Below, piece after piece: positions 16,175 to 23,758 of a stretch of 50,531 bases of DNA. The notes beneath the pieces are model-generated. The model did no database searches. It was not told the DNA's origin and worked only from the letters and a program-made list of their open reading frames with translations. Position 1 is the first letter of the stretch; each line of letters opens with the position of its first letter. Made by a program: the position numbers and the translations under genes. Origin of the DNA: a virus; the IMG/VR virus record IMGVR_UViG_3300018080_000240, positions 1 to 50,531 of that record; one strand, written 5' to 3'.

Positions 16175-17659
16175 ATGTTTAAGTGGCTTTTAGAAAAGGT
16201 GAAAGAGTTGTTGGTGGAAAAAGAAGTGCCCGAAGCCGCACTCATTAAGCCCGGCATACGGTTCAATTATTTGATTAACGATCCAACCACTCCGAACCTC
16301 AAAACACAGGTGACAATTCCTCCTCCTCCAGCCGAAATGAGGCTGATAGTACATGGTCACAAATTGCACAGTGGTCCGCCGAGAGAGGGGTCGATGGAAG
16401 AGTTGGCTGCCAACTGCTACTACACCCTTGTGACAACAATTTGTGCGACCCGGCGAGCCATGGTGAACTACAGAAGGCCAATGGCGAAGTGGGCAGCAAC
16501 CAACAGGCTGAGCGTCTTTCCGGCTGCGGGGAAGGACTTCAATGCTTATTACAACCGAAGGGCGATCAAATTCTTTTACGACACCGACCCAGTGACTCGC
16601 AAGAGGGTCTACACCGCCGCTTCTTCTGACATTGTGGCTCATGAGTTGGGGCATGCCATTTTAGATGCCATCCGCCCAGATTTTTGGAGTGTGCAGGCCA
16701 TGGAAATTTGGGCTTATCACGAGGCTTTTTCGGACATTACGGCCCTGCTTCACGTGTTGGAGTTTGATGAGGTTTTGGAAAGAATGCTCAAGGAAACTGA
16801 TGGTGACATTAGCAAGCCCAATGTGGCCACTCGCTTGGCCGAACAAATGGGCAATGCAATCTACCATGTGACCAGAGGCCAATATGGTTACACGCCCGGA
16901 GCCTTGCGTGATGCCACAAATGATTTTAAGTATGTGCCTCTCAAAAAACTTCCGAAAGACGCTCCAGATGATAAGTTGGCCGCAGAATGCCACAGTTTCG
17001 GCAGGGTGTTTTTAGGAGCTTGGTACGATATGTTTGTGGGAATTCACAGACAGGAGGTTGAGGCGGGCAGAGAACCAATTGAAGCTCTGAAGATCGCTCG
17101 TAATGTAGGGCGTGACTATCTTCTAAGGGCCACTGGAATCGCCCCACGTGTGGCCAGATTCCACAACGCCATTGCCAGAGCGATTTTATCTGAAGACAGA
17201 AAGCAAGGCGGTCCTTATCAACAGGTTATTCGGAAAGCCTTCACCAACAGGGCTTTAATTGCCAAAGGTGTGCGAGCCTTATCAGGCAAAACTTTCGATG
17301 ACGTAAAGACCCAACTCAAGCCCGGCGATGAAGTGACTTGGGAGGATGATGGTGCAATTGTTCGCATGCAGGGTCTTCAAACCATTAAGCTTTCCGACTA
17401 CAGCAAGGGTAAAGTGAGTATGCTTTCAGTAAACGGTGTAGATCTGGCAGATGTTGAGTTGGAAGTGGCGATGGACTCCTACTATGAGTTCGATGGGGAT
17501 GGTGTGATGGTTGATGAGATTCTGCCGCTGCAAGAAGATGCAGTGGATGCCGCTAGGGCGTGCGTTCTCTCCATCCAGGCCGCAGGCAATATTGGTCCCA
17601 GTCCCGAACTAATGTGGGAAGTCGAAGATGGCAAGCTTGTGCGAACGTTGATTGAGTAA
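16175..17659 (+). CDS. HExxH zinc metallopeptidase, thermolysin-like gluzincin (494 aa)
   Basis: Residues 153-163 read IVAHELGHAIL (zinc ligands His156, His160, catalytic Glu157). The third ligand is Glu183 in YHEAFSDITALL, and this HExxH...EAFSD pattern matches the gluzincin/M4-like peptidases. A SFGRVFLGAWYDM segment further on (about 275) resembles the M4 active-site helix region. No signal peptide is seen, although the N-terminus has a short amphipathic helix. The last 130 residues form an extra beta-rich domain. I chose the ATG at 16175 after AAAGGGG over one at 16130. It could process virion proteins or attack host proteins. Confidence 0.82.
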   Translation: MFKWLLEKVKELLVEKEVPEAALIKPGIRFNYLINDPTTPNLKTQVTIPPPPAEMRLIVHGHKLHSGPPREGSMEELAANCYYTLVTTICATRRAMVNYRRPMAKWAATNRLSVFPAAGKDFNAYYNRRAIKFFYDTDPVTRKRVYTAASSDIVAHELGHAILDAIRPDFWSVQAMEIWAYHEAFSDITALLHVLEFDEVLERMLKETDGDISKPNVATRLAEQMGNAIYHVTRGQYGYTPGALRDATNDFKYVPLKKLPKDAPDDKLAAECHSFGRVFLGAWYDMFVGIHRQEVEAGREPIEALKIARNVGRDYLLRATGIAPRVARFHNAIARAILSEDRKQGGPYQQVIRKAFTNRALIAKGVRALSGKTFDDVKTQLKPGDEVTWEDDGAIVRMQGLQTIKLSDYSKGKVSMLSVNGVDLADVELEVAMDSYYEFDGDGVMVDEILPLQEDAVDAARACVLSIQAAGNIGPSPELMWEVEDGKLVRTLIE

Positions 17660-18091
17660 TCAGTCTTCGTCTTCACAAAAGACGGGTTCGCCACGTTCGT
17701 TGAATCGGATTGTGCTGAGTTGATCGTCCACCTTGGTGTAGAACAATTCAGCATAATCTTTGTCGCCCATGAAGTTGACCCGCAACCTCAATTCTGATAT
17801 GTCTTGTTTGACATTATCGACGTTGATTTTAAAGCGGTCCTCTTTCCCGGCAACCAAGTAATGCCCATCGTTGCTCTTGGCTTCATCTTTCGTGATTTCC
17901 AGCCCCATGTCGTCAAGGGCTCTCTTTGATGCTCTATACACCACATCTGCATCGTATGGGTAGTATTTGTGCGCTTCGCCTTCCACCCAAGTAAGCACAC
18001 CAGTTACAACAGGCCCAATGAATGGCACAGCGCTACAGCCTACCAAACTGAGAAAAATCAGAAAAATCGGAATCGTTAATAATTTTTTCAT
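17660..18091 (-). CDS. Lipoprotein, DUF3568-like (143 aa)
   Basis: A signal peptide (KKLLTIPIFLIFLSLVGC) ends in a lipobox, LVGC, with the lipidated Cys at 19. The mature part resembles DUF3568 lipoproteins: a TGVLTWVEGEA segment, a YPYDADVVYRASKRALDDMG helix, then four strands with alternating charges. Phage lipoproteins can block superinfection or alter the envelope, and this is the most likely role. AAGGAGGAACC precedes the ATG, and a TATAAA-like site lies just upstream. Its stop abuts the metallopeptidase stop on the opposite strand. Confidence 0.78.
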   Translation of the reverse strand: MKKLLTIPIFLIFLSLVGCSAVPFIGPVVTGVLTWVEGEAHKYYPYDADVVYRASKRALDDMGLEITKDEAKSNDGHYLVAGKEDRFKINVDNVKQDISELRLRVNFMGDKDYAELFYTKVDDQLSTIRFNERGEPVFCEDED

Positions 18092-18139
18092 GGTTCCTCC
18101 TTTTATATGTATTGAAATCCCACAAAAAAGGAGAAGATA

Positions 18140-18400
18140 ATGTGCCTTAGATTTGAAATCACCGAGCCTGTTCGCAGGGTGCGATATAGTTATTTACAAG
18201 GGGCTTTTCAGGCCATGGATGCAGATGACGATGGCTGGTATTACGACGATGAAGATGAGTGGGAAGAAGAATATGAAGACATGGATGATTGGGACGAAGG
18301 CGGTGATGATGACGATGACGACGATGAAGAAGATGAGGAGGATGAATGGGAAGAGGAAGAAACAGAAGATTGGGACGAGGGAGATGAGGAGTGGGACTAA
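18140..18400 (+). CDS. Polyacidic protein (86 aa)
   Basis: After a normal 25-residue N-terminus the protein is almost only Asp, Glu and Trp/Tyr, with a run of seven Asp (about 57-63) and repeated DDWDEG or EDWDEG elements. Net charge is extremely negative. Proteins of this kind can mimic DNA (compare T7 Ocr) and block DNA-binding host proteins, or coat basic partners. Neither is shown here. AAGGAGAAG precedes the ATG. Its stop overlaps the stop of the convergent sulfotransferase gene in CTAA. Confidence 0.75.
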   Translation: MCLRFEITEPVRRVRYSYLQGAFQAMDADDDGWYYDDEDEWEEEYEDMDDWDEGGDDDDDDDEEDEEDEWEEEETEDWDEGDEEWD

Positions 18401-19044
18401 CAGAAAGCGATTGGGTAGAAAAGATTGAGGTCTCTCTGAAATCTCTTTCTTACAGATTGGTAGATTTCTTGGGTGTAATGATTTCTCCAGTTTTTCACAC
18501 CGGATCGGTTGGTGTGTTTTATGTCTGGAAGAATTAGCCCCCTACTCGCAGAGAGTGATTGTATTTCCTTCCATGCAGGCGTCAGGTTTTCAAGTCGATA
18601 CCAGTGTGTCGGGAGGAATTTGTCTTTGAAAAACATGCCGAAGTGTTGGCTGCGGTAGTGCATGTTGCTGTTTATGTCTTTTTGCTTGCAGACAGCTTTT
18701 GCGAACTTTTCAAAAGAACACCGGAGGGGCACATTGAGTTCGGGCATCCGTAGGGGCGACTTCCACATTTTTGAGCGCCAACAACTAGCAAGGCGGGCGA
18801 ATGGATTGCGAACTATGGCAATCATTAGTAGATCTGGCACTTTTTGCCGCAAAGAATGAATTGCGGCGAGTGAGTGTAGGGTCCGATTCTGGAAGTATGG
18901 ATGTTGGTGAATGTTGACTGGATGTTTCTTCAACTTTTTGGCTTCTGAAATGGCGAACTTAATGCTGGTGTTTGCTACTTTTGGTAGACAACAGAAAATA
19001 ATGCGTTCTTTTTTTAGGTAGATGTGATTGTGGACTACTTTCAT
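18397..19044 (-). CDS. Sulfotransferase, Sulfotransfer_2-like (215 aa)
   Basis: IIFCCLPKVANTSIK (15-29) is the PAPS 5'-phosphosulfate loop of carbohydrate sulfotransferases. IAIVRNPFARLASCWR (75-90, Arg79) is the 3'-phosphate-binding motif, with the Pro-Phe-x-Arg-Leu signature of the HNK-1/chondroitin sulfotransferase group. A final basic region is also typical. It would transfer sulfate to a sugar. The ATG overlaps the TGA of the glycosyltransferase gene upstream (ATGA), so the two are translationally coupled and probably act on the same glycan. Length is near the short end for the family. Confidence 0.85.
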   Translation of the reverse strand: MKVVHNHIYLKKERIIFCCLPKVANTSIKFAISEAKKLKKHPVNIHQHPYFQNRTLHSLAAIHSLRQKVPDLLMIAIVRNPFARLASCWRSKMWKSPLRMPELNVPLRCSFEKFAKAVCKQKDINSNMHYRSQHFGMFFKDKFLPTHWYRLENLTPAWKEIQSLSASRGLILPDIKHTNRSGVKNWRNHYTQEIYQSVRKRFQRDLNLFYPIAFC

Positions 19045-19841
19045 TGCGGCTCCCAATCAAGTGCTGAAATGAATTCCTTTGGATTTTTAAAAAATCGCTC
19101 TGTGAGATGCATGTGGTCTTTTCTCAAAAAGCCACCCCCAAGGGGATCGTGAAAGTTTTGTCCCTTCCCTTTCAATTCTTTTTGTGTAAACCGTAGGGTT
19201 CTTGCGCCCGCCCCGTGATGGTAGAAATGATGGCCGTATATACCATAAAACAGAGGGTGTAGATTAACTCGATTTGTGCGAAAAATTGGCAGCAGTTTTT
19301 TGGTGGGCCAATCGACGCATGGATCTTCAACCCAATGGCCCAATAGATCTTGAGTGGGACACCCGATGAAGTTGACCCAAGGGGGAATGCCTTTGGGTTG
19401 GCTTCTAACAAAGACCACGGATGCGTGGGCAAACAGGTTCCAGTTTTCTGTTCGCACGATTGCCGATACTACTTTATTGGTCTTTTCCATTATGGATGTT
19501 AGTTTACGTTTCCATCCCTTTTTGTGCGGAAAGGCATCTATGTCCAAGAAAAGGAGGTCATTGTGGGGAGCCGCTTCTTTTTGGAAGTGTTTAAGAAGTT
19601 CTTGCAGGCCATGTGCGTGTTGATGAAAACCCGATGTTCCATCCGGCCACTTGTAAGATCCAAGCACCTTGTCGTTGCGTTCCACCTGCATCGCTGCTTC
19701 TTCTGTCCCATTGACCCACACCCAACGTTCCCACTCGCCATCTACAGTTTCTTCCAGGAATTGATGTTGTAAATTCAACCACCGCAAAGCATGCGGGTTT
19801 TCGTGCAATACTGTTCCTATCCAGATTTTGTTTTGGCACAT
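19041..19841 (-). CDS. Glycosyltransferase-like protein, GT-A fold with DxD (266 aa)
   Basis: FLDIDAFP (98-105) is a DxD motif that would hold the metal and nucleotide-sugar, following a helix and acidic loop as in GT-A enzymes. WIGTVLHENPHALRWL at the start resembles the first strand of such enzymes. A later NLHPLFYGIYGHHFYHHGAG segment with several His may close the active site. The sugar and acceptor are unknown. The gene overlaps the upstream small gene by 25 bases and is coupled to the sulfotransferase downstream. Confidence 0.7.
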   Translation of the reverse strand: MCQNKIWIGTVLHENPHALRWLNLQHQFLEETVDGEWERWVWVNGTEEAAMQVERNDKVLGSYKWPDGTSGFHQHAHGLQELLKHFQKEAAPHNDLLFLDIDAFPHKKGWKRKLTSIMEKTNKVVSAIVRTENWNLFAHASVVFVRSQPKGIPPWVNFIGCPTQDLLGHWVEDPCVDWPTKKLLPIFRTNRVNLHPLFYGIYGHHFYHHGAGARTLRFTQKELKGKGQNFHDPLGGGFLRKDHMHLTERFFKNPKEFISALDWEPQ

Positions 19842-20023
19842 TTAGAGGCCCCCTTTTTCATCTTCTTTTTAGACCAGCCGACAGGGGGTTTGTCGTCATT
19901 GCTGTAGTGCGGGAAAGCGTTGGTTCCCCGTTCCAAAGGATTAAGACGAGGGGGAGTTAGCCCGCCGCCCACGCCACCGGTTTGCCCCACTTCTATTAAC
20001 CACGTCTTGAAAGATAACTTCAT
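19817..20023 (-). CDS. Small basic protein with capsid-targeting-like N-terminus (68 aa)
   Basis: It starts MKLSFKTWLIEVGQ, one of the clearest cases of the shared N-terminal peptide in this window. It continues with a Gly/Pro-rich linker and a Lys-rich tail (WSKKKMKKGASKCAKTK). That layout, a tag plus a short basic body, resembles small internal head proteins. The ATG at 20023 follows AGGAG. A CATATATAG promoter-like site directly upstream is shared back-to-back with the plus-strand gene at 20045. It overlaps the glycosyltransferase start by 25 bases. Confidence 0.65.
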   Translation of the reverse strand: MKLSFKTWLIEVGQTGGVGGGLTPPRLNPLERGTNAFPHYSNDDKPPVGWSKKKMKKGASKCAKTKSG

Positions 20024-20044
20024 CACACTCCTATATATGGTATC

Positions 20045-20551
20045 ATGAAGCATTTACTCAGAATCGAAGAGATCCGACATGTAGGCAGAAATGGCGAAAC
20101 CCTATGGATCGCCCGCAATTTGCCAAACACTTTCCACAATGATGGAGAGGAATACATGCTCAAAGCCATTTTCACTGGTGATGAAGACATCCCCACCGAC
20201 TATTATTTCGGGCTGGATAAAAGGACAACCATTCGGGAAGAAGACAATTTGGCATCCTTGTTAGATGAGCCAGAGAATGCGTTCAATGGATATGCTCGCC
20301 AGCCAGTTGCTTCTTCTGGCCAGTTTGTGGTAGATACGTCGGAGGGGCACTATTATGCAAGAAGTCCCATTCTCCACTTTTCTGCAATTGGCGGTTCTTG
20401 GGGCCCGGTAAGAAACCTGTTTCTTTCCACCACTATACAAAGTGATTACGACGGATTCCTGGTTGCCTCTGTACCGCTAACTCAGACCGTAACCGTCACT
20501 GATGGCCAATCCATAAGCGTAAGGATGGGCCTCTCTTTGAAAGATTGTTAA
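20045..20551 (+). CDS. Putative minor structural protein (168 aa)
   Basis: The N-terminus (RIEEIRHVGRNGETLWIARNLPNTFHNDGEEYML) follows a pattern I know from phage minor virion proteins, in which an early strand pair with a W-x-A-x-N-L-P-N motif precedes a short acidic segment. The C-terminal half is beta-rich with a TVTVTDGQSISVRMGL strand ladder. The exact virion site is unknown. The ATG begins only about 6 bases after a TATATA promoter-like site at 20032-20039, with no clear ribosome site, so the message may be nearly leaderless. Confidence 0.7.
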   Translation: MKHLLRIEEIRHVGRNGETLWIARNLPNTFHNDGEEYMLKAIFTGDEDIPTDYYFGLDKRTTIREEDNLASLLDEPENAFNGYARQPVASSGQFVVDTSEGHYYARSPILHFSAIGGSWGPVRNLFLSTTIQSDYDGFLVASVPLTQTVTVTDGQSISVRMGLSLKDC

Positions 20552-21054
20552 GACACAAGGGATTTGTGTAACAATTCTATGGGCTTTATCTCAACTTGGT
20601 GGGATTGTTTGATGGCAAACTTAGATGCGCCTTGGATTTTCTTCATGCCCTCAAATTCGTATTGAAATTTCAAGTATTCCGCCCCTCCATCCAATCTATC
20701 TCGCAGCAATTCACCGTTGATGGGCGTCGGGTTTTCCCCGTACCATTCATCCTGCTGTTTCCTTGTCATTTTTCGCCACTCTTCGTCCGGAATCCTCTCG
20801 GGGGGCTCGTAATCTTCTGGCGTTTGTGGGATGTTGATTTTGTAGCCGCTTTTGATAGGATAGATGCGAGCGATTCCCGGTTTGTTGGTGAGTGTGTACT
20901 GGCAAAACACTTCTGTGGCCGGTTCAGAAGTATTGAATTGATAGAACCAAACTGGGACGCTAGGTGCAATTACTTTTACGCTCTCGCCATCGGCGAGAGC
21001 GTATCTTTCATCTCGGGTTAGGTAGATGTTGTGGGAAACAAATAAAACGAACAT
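20548..21054 (-). CDS. Hypothetical protein (168 aa)
   Basis: Family not recognised. The N-terminal 70 residues are beta-rich and hydrophobic with a FVLFVSHNIYL start. The centre is rich in Pro, Glu and Trp (EDYEPPERIPDEEWRKM) and the end is Lys-rich. It is not clearly membrane bound. A strong AGGAGGG site precedes the ATG. A perfect 11-bp hairpin (20978-21002) lies within codons 18-26. Its stop overlaps that of the gene at 20045 in TTAA. Confidence 0.72.
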   Translation of the reverse strand: MFVLFVSHNIYLTRDERYALADGESVKVIAPSVPVWFYQFNTSEPATEVFCQYTLTNKPGIARIYPIKSGYKINIPQTPEDYEPPERIPDEEWRKMTRKQQDEWYGENPTPINGELLRDRLDGGAEYLKFQYEFEGMKKIQGASKFAIKQSHQVEIKPIELLHKSLVS

Positions 21055-21103
21055 TTAACCCTCCTACATACATATTCTATATTAGTGCTTGTTAGGAAAG
21101 TAG

Positions 21104-21577
21104 ATGAAATTCCACGAATATTGCTTAATGAGAGAAGCCATGGAGGACGACATTGTAATCGGGGACATCCGTGTTCCTCGTGACGAACTTGTTTTTCGGT
21201 TCGACGCTAGTGGCGGACCTGGGGGACAGAATGTCAACAAAGTGGCCACAAAAGCAACCTTAAAGTGGAATGTAATGGCCAGTCAGGCGTGGATTGGGTA
21301 TGAAGACGCACGGGTGCGGTTTATGGAGTTTTTCGCCAAGCGGATCAACAAGCAGGGCGAGGTGGTCATTCAGTCCCAAAGGCATCGTAACCAGAGACAA
21401 AACATGTATGAATGCATTGTCAAACTGGGCGAGATGATTACTCAGGCGGCAGCCGCCCCAACCGTGCGAATCGAGACTAAACCTTCACGACGCCAAAGGG
21501 AAAAGCGACTGAGACAAAAGAACATGCAGGGTCGCAAAAAACAAGAACGACGTAGAAACAAAGGTGGTTGGGAATGA
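21104..21577 (+). CDS. GGQ-domain peptidyl-tRNA hydrolase, ArfB-like, with capsid-targeting-like N-terminus (157 aa)
   Basis: SGGPGGQNVNKVATK (36-50) is the GGQ loop of class-I release factors and of ArfB (YaeJ/ICT1). Gln42 positions water to cut peptidyl-tRNA on the ribosome. The Lys/Arg-rich C-terminal tail (SRRQREKRLRQKNMQGRKK) matches the ArfB tail that enters the empty mRNA channel of stalled ribosomes. No codon-recognition domain is present, so the rescue-factor type fits better than a termination factor. Unusually, the N-terminus MKFHEYCLMREAME resembles the capsid-targeting peptide, suggesting packaging and injection. AGGAAAG precedes the ATG. Confidence 0.85.
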   Translation: MKFHEYCLMREAMEDDIVIGDIRVPRDELVFRFDASGGPGGQNVNKVATKATLKWNVMASQAWIGYEDARVRFMEFFAKRINKQGEVVIQSQRHRNQRQNMYECIVKLGEMITQAAAAPTVRIETKPSRRQREKRLRQKNMQGRKKQERRRNKGGWE

Positions 21578-21633
21578 TAAATTTTAATGAGTGAGTTGCG
21601 TTACGAGAAAACGTGTTGGGATTTCCGATAGAG

Positions 21634-21834
21634 ATGAAATGGATGAATACGCCTCTTCCGATGTTGAAGAAGTATTTACAGCAGGCGATAGATGCACTCG
21701 AAGGCGACGACGACAACCCTCACATAATTGATCTAAAGGCAAGGTTGCGGGACATCATCCCTCAAATGCGACAACAACACGGCATCGCTCTGGATACAGA
21801 ATTGAGCATGTTGGATGCTCTATGTAACTCGTAG
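21634..21834 (+). CDS. Small helical protein (66 aa)
   Basis: Family not recognised. It appears to be almost entirely helical, with Leu-rich amphipathic segments. An ATG at 21634 and a GTG at 21613 are both possible starts, and neither has a strong ribosome site. It follows the GGQ gene by 57 bases and overlaps the end of the convergent nuclease gene by 15 bases, which lowers confidence. Confidence 0.45.
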   Translation: MKWMNTPLPMLKKYLQQAIDALEGDDDNPHIIDLKARLRDIIPQMRQQHGIALDTELSMLDALCNS

Positions 21835-22635
21835 AAACGGGCAAATCTTTCTGAATTTACATCGTTTGCAGTGATCGCCAACATTCCCCCACGCCTTATC
21901 GGGCGGCGTATTTTCGATCTCTCTGTAGACTTTCAGTAAATCCTGTTCGGCTTCATCGAGGCTCTTTTGACTGAACTGCGCCCCAATCAGATTTCCGCCT
22001 TCAAGGTAGTACAGGGCGGCGTAGATTTTGTGCGCCGGTACGCCAAATTCCTTTTGGACTACTTTGGCGTAGCATCTCAACTGAATGTCTTTTGTAACAG
22101 TTACAGGTGTTAATCGCCAGGGGCCTCGCTTTGTTGTCTTGTAATCCACGATGATCCATTTGTCGTCTCGTTGAATCAAACGGTCGATCAGCCCAGTTAC
22201 GCATTTGTCATTTGGAGGATCGAGATCATATCGGAACTGATGCTCAACGATGCCCTCAGTCCCCAGCTTGCGAGTTAGTTTTCGGATGGCTCGCAGCATG
22301 CCCGCCATACGTTTTTTTGCATCGGCTGGAAGTTTCTTGGGAGCGAAGACTGGTTCTTCTACCACTTTTTCTTCGCCGTCTTCGCCGATTGATTTCACCC
22401 GATTCATTTCGATGGGTATTTTGCCATTGATGACATCTCTTGAGACCTCTTCCAAGAGAAGTTCACCTCCAGATCTCACATACTCCTCGGCAATTTTGTG
22501 TAGGATTTTGCCGAATGTAAAGTAGAAGGGCTCTGGCTCATCGACTTCTGTTTTCAGGTGGTACTGATACTTGTACTGCTGCTGGCATTGTCTCCAGACG
22601 CCCCTACGGGAGACGCTAATATGTTGAATATCCAT
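21820..22635 (-). CDS. RecB/Cas4-like PD-(D/E)xK nuclease with Fe-S cluster (271 aa)
   Basis: The active-site pattern is complete: His46 in FGKILHKIAEEY, Asp151 in TGLIDRL, then Asp164-Tyr-Lys166 in IIVDYKTTK. Cys17 and Cys256, Cys259 and Cys265 form the four-Cys set that binds an iron-sulfur cluster in Cas4/AddB-type nucleases. Such enzymes are DNA exonucleases used in recombination and end processing. The gene sits divergently next to the primase, consistent with replication/recombination. The ATG at 22635 follows AGAGGAGATC. The longer reading to 22668 lacks a site. Cas4 as part of CRISPR is unlikely because no array or cas genes are present. Confidence 0.88.
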   Translation of the reverse strand: MDIQHISVSRRGVWRQCQQQYKYQYHLKTEVDEPEPFYFTFGKILHKIAEEYVRSGGELLLEEVSRDVINGKIPIEMNRVKSIGEDGEEKVVEEPVFAPKKLPADAKKRMAGMLRAIRKLTRKLGTEGIVEHQFRYDLDPPNDKCVTGLIDRLIQRDDKWIIVDYKTTKRGPWRLTPVTVTKDIQLRCYAKVVQKEFGVPAHKIYAALYYLEGGNLIGAQFSQKSLDEAEQDLLKVYREIENTPPDKAWGNVGDHCKRCKFRKICPFLRVT

Positions 22636-22708
22636 CAAGATCTCCTCTTGAGTATTTCGTGTAACCACTGTACCATAATTGCTGGATACGATCCAGGGAG
22701 ATTATCAC

Positions 22709-23758
22709 ATGGCTGTTGATTTCGACCGCTTTCTCGATTGGGTGGAAAATCGATTTTCTACCGTACAGGTCAAAGGAGATGAAATCAAGATTGATTCCAT
22801 CTTCGCCGAAGACACTAAACAACACATGTGGTGCAATCCTTACGGTGGTAAACACAATCGGGAGAACGGCGTATTTCACTGCTGGAAAACTGATAAATAT
22901 GGCAGCCTCGTCACACTGGTGATGATGGTCGATAAGTGCAGTTACGAGGAAGCCCTTGAAATCCTCGACACTGGCGATGCGACCATGATGCAATTGGAGC
23001 GGGAACTGGACCTGTTCCTGAATGAAAAATACTACTCGGACAAAAAGACGGAAGAAGAGGCGAAGCCCCTTGAAGAGCGAGCAAAAGGGGGGTTGCCGCC
23101 ACACACCCACCTCATTGCCGACTTGTCACCCAATAATCTCCATCGAGTCCAGTCTGAGGTTTATATGTTCGGGCGGGGTCTTGACACGAAAGGTCTTTAT
23201 GTCTGTACGGCTGGAAAATATCGCAACCGCATCATCATCCCATACTACGACCGGGAGGGAAACTTAATCTACTGGAACGGTCGCTACACCGGTAACCGCA
23301 AGGACATTCTTCGCTATCAAGGCCCCGACAAGGACGAATTTGGGGTCGGCAAGGACGATGTGATTTTCACTCCTGAATGGCCCCCTCTAGGTGCGAGGCT
23401 TCGCTTGACTGAGGGCGAGTTGGATGCTTTAACTTTGAAATTGGCGGGAATGGCGAGCGGGGCATTTGGCGGTAAAAATCTCTCTGATCCACAACTGGTG
23501 ATGCTCAAAGGATACAGAATTACGCTTTGCTTGGACAATGACGAGGCGGGCAAGTATTCACTGCCAATCATGGGTAACAAGCTCAAAGCGTGGGGATTCG
23601 CCGACGTGCGATACGTGCGCCCGCCCGTGCAGTACAAGGACTGGAACAAGATGCTGGAAAGCACTAGTGCCAAGTTGATCGCCGCCTATATTCGCAGAAG
23701 AGAAAAGCCCTACACTGCATGGACTGGCGAGGAGATGGTTATCGAACAAATCCACTAG
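22709..23758 (+). CDS. DnaG-type DNA primase (349 aa)
   Basis: The N-terminus contains a reduced zinc-binding domain with Cys42, His49 and Cys58 and the WCNPYGGKHN segment, as in CHC2 primases. The Toprim domain has LTEGELDALTL (Glu235) and CLDNDEAGK (Asp276, Asp278), the metal-binding acidic residues. It makes RNA primers for lagging-strand synthesis. At 349 residues it is close to T4 gp61 (342). The ATG at 22709 follows GGGAG. The gene is divergent to the RecB-like nuclease, and the helicase must lie elsewhere. Confidence 0.87.
   Translation: MAVDFDRFLDWVENRFSTVQVKGDEIKIDSIFAEDTKQHMWCNPYGGKHNRENGVFHCWKTDKYGSLVTLVMMVDKCSYEEALEILDTGDATMMQLERELDLFLNEKYYSDKKTEEEAKPLEERAKGGLPPHTHLIADLSPNNLHRVQSEVYMFGRGLDTKGLYVCTAGKYRNRIIIPYYDREGNLIYWNGRYTGNRKDILRYQGPDKDEFGVGKDDVIFTPEWPPLGARLRLTEGELDALTLKLAGMASGAFGGKNLSDPQLVMLKGYRITLCLDNDEAGKYSLPIMGNKLKAWGFADVRYVRPPVQYKDWNKMLESTSAKLIAAYIRRREKPYTAWTGEEMVIEQIH

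Noticed and set aside
18140-18400. Ocr homologue
   Set aside because: Only charge and size are similar. There is no sequence match, so it is listed as a polyacidic protein.
21820-22635. Cas4 as evidence for a CRISPR system
   Set aside because: Only the general RecB-like nuclease with Cys cluster is present. Similar phage nucleases exist without CRISPR.
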